Under the pieces are notes generated by a model, which had not been told where the DNA came from, did no database searches, and saw only the letters and a program-made list of their open reading frames with translations. The translations under genes and the position numbers were made by a program. Below, in pieces: positions 5,574 through 6,055 of a stretch of DNA of 6,055 nt (position 1 is the first letter of the stretch; each line of letters starts with the position of its first letter). Origin of the DNA: Candidatus Cloacimonadota bacterium (GTDB lineage: Bacteria; Cloacimonadota; Cloacimonadia; Cloacimonadales; TCS61); NCBI GenBank assembly GCA_030638385.1, contig DAOWES010000135.1, positions 1 through 6,055 of the forward strand. The letters run 5' to 3'.

Positions 5574-6055
5574 TTATTTCCTTTTTATAAATAGTTATCA
5601 TTTTATTTACTATAACATTATAATCAAATTTGCTAATGCAATATTTACGGATTTCATTTTTCGAATATTTGCTATAATTTTGCATTATGGAAATAATGCC
5701 CTCCGATAAAGCTTCTACATTACCTCTTTCTACAATAATCCCTGAAATCTTGTTAACAAATTTATCAGGACCGCCACTATTAGTAACAACAACCGGTACT
5801 CCACAGGCTAAAGATTCAATAATAGTTACACCAAACCTTTCTTTGTAACTTGAAGAAACACATATATGAGATTTACTTAAATAGTCAGCAATCTCTTGAT
5901 GCTGAAGATAACCTGGAAGCTTAATAAATTCAGAAAGATTATTATTGTTAATAAAATCTACATAATCATCTCTTAATACTCCATCTCCAATTAAAGTAAA
6001 TTCAATATTATATCCTTTTCTAATAATGTTTTGAATTGCTTTCAATAAAAGCATA
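5551..6055 (-). CDS. GT4 glycosyltransferase, C-terminal half (5' end outside window)
   Basis: This is the sugar-nucleotide-binding half of a retaining GT-B glycosyltransferase of family GT4, which would transfer a sugar from a nucleotide donor to a growing glycan at the cytoplasmic face of the inner membrane. In the 167 visible residues, counted from the Met at 6054, there is the LIGDG loop (21-25), the GY-x-HxEIADYL region (48-59), and a perfect EX7E motif with Glu72 and Glu80 (ERFGVTIIE), followed by SLACGVPVV and a GGP loop. The acceptor-binding N-terminal Rossmann domain is missing because the gene runs off the right edge, so the Met at 6054 is internal and not the start. The last 23 bases overlap the next glycosyltransferase gene. 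Donor and acceptor cannot be told from this half. The family call is secure. Confidence 0.9.
   Translation of the reverse strand, partial: MLLLKAIQNIIRKGYNIEFTLIGDGVLRDDYVDFINNNNLSEFIKLPGYLQHQEIADYLSKSHICVSSSYKERFGVTIIESLACGVPVVVTNSGGPDKFVNKISGIIVERGNVEALSEGIISIMQNYSKYSKNEIRKYCISKFDYNVIVNKMITIYKKEINEKNMPS
5579..5583 (-). promoter_or_regulatory. Ribosome binding site of the second glycosyltransferase
   Basis: The minus strand reads AAGGA, then five bases (AATAA), then the ATG at 5573. It lies inside the coding sequence of the upstream glycosyltransferase, whose stop is at 5553-5551. This supports the chosen start despite the 23-base overlap and suggests translational coupling. Confidence 0.7.

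Noticed and set aside
1..6055. CRISPR array, tRNA, rRNA or insertion sequence
   Set aside because: I saw no regularly spaced repeats, cloverleaf-like sequence, ribosomal sequence, transposase motifs or terminal inverted repeats in the window.

Overview
The window is a block of six genes, all on the minus strand and read from right to left. They look like one operon for making and modifying a surface polysaccharide. In reading order they are: the C-terminal half of a GT4 glycosyltransferase cut by the right edge, a second GT4 glycosyltransferase, a WbuB-like GT4 glycosyltransferase, a predicted outer-membrane beta-barrel protein of unknown function, a predicted lipoprotein of the NodB polysaccharide deacetylase family, and a non-hydrolysing UDP-GlcNAc 2-epimerase of the WecB family. 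Junctions are very tight: overlaps of 23, 4, 4 and 17 bases, then a 14-base gap once the epimerase start is corrected. No promoter is visible between the genes, so the promoter probably lies beyond the right edge.

A division of labour can be inferred. The epimerase supplies a nucleotide sugar. The three glycosyltransferases assemble a glycan on the cytoplasmic side. The lipoprotein deacetylase could remove acetyl groups from the glycan in the periplasm, and the beta-barrel next to it could be a secretion, anchoring or accessory pore. The last two roles are inference from fold and position, loosely modelled on the PgaA/PgaB pair of poly-GlcNAc export. No polymerase, flippase or initiating transferase is in the window.

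The organism is AT-rich and has an outer membrane, shown by the beta-barrel and by a lipobox protein without an inner-membrane retention Asp. It could be a member of Cloacimonadota, Marinimicrobia, Ignavibacteria or a similar lineage, but nothing here fixes the taxon. Base composition is uneven: sampled epimerase lines are about 35 to 50% GC, while sampled lines of the beta-barrel and of the second glycosyltransferase are about 18 to 33%.

Positions 1-436 hold no confident gene. Next to the epimerase stop is a short GC-rich hairpin without a U-tract. At the far left there are weak signs of plus-strand coding: an 18-codon open end, then a Shine-Dalgarno and ATG leading into a reading frame that continues only after a frameshift. 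These would converge on the operon. The rest of this stretch shows nothing I can name.
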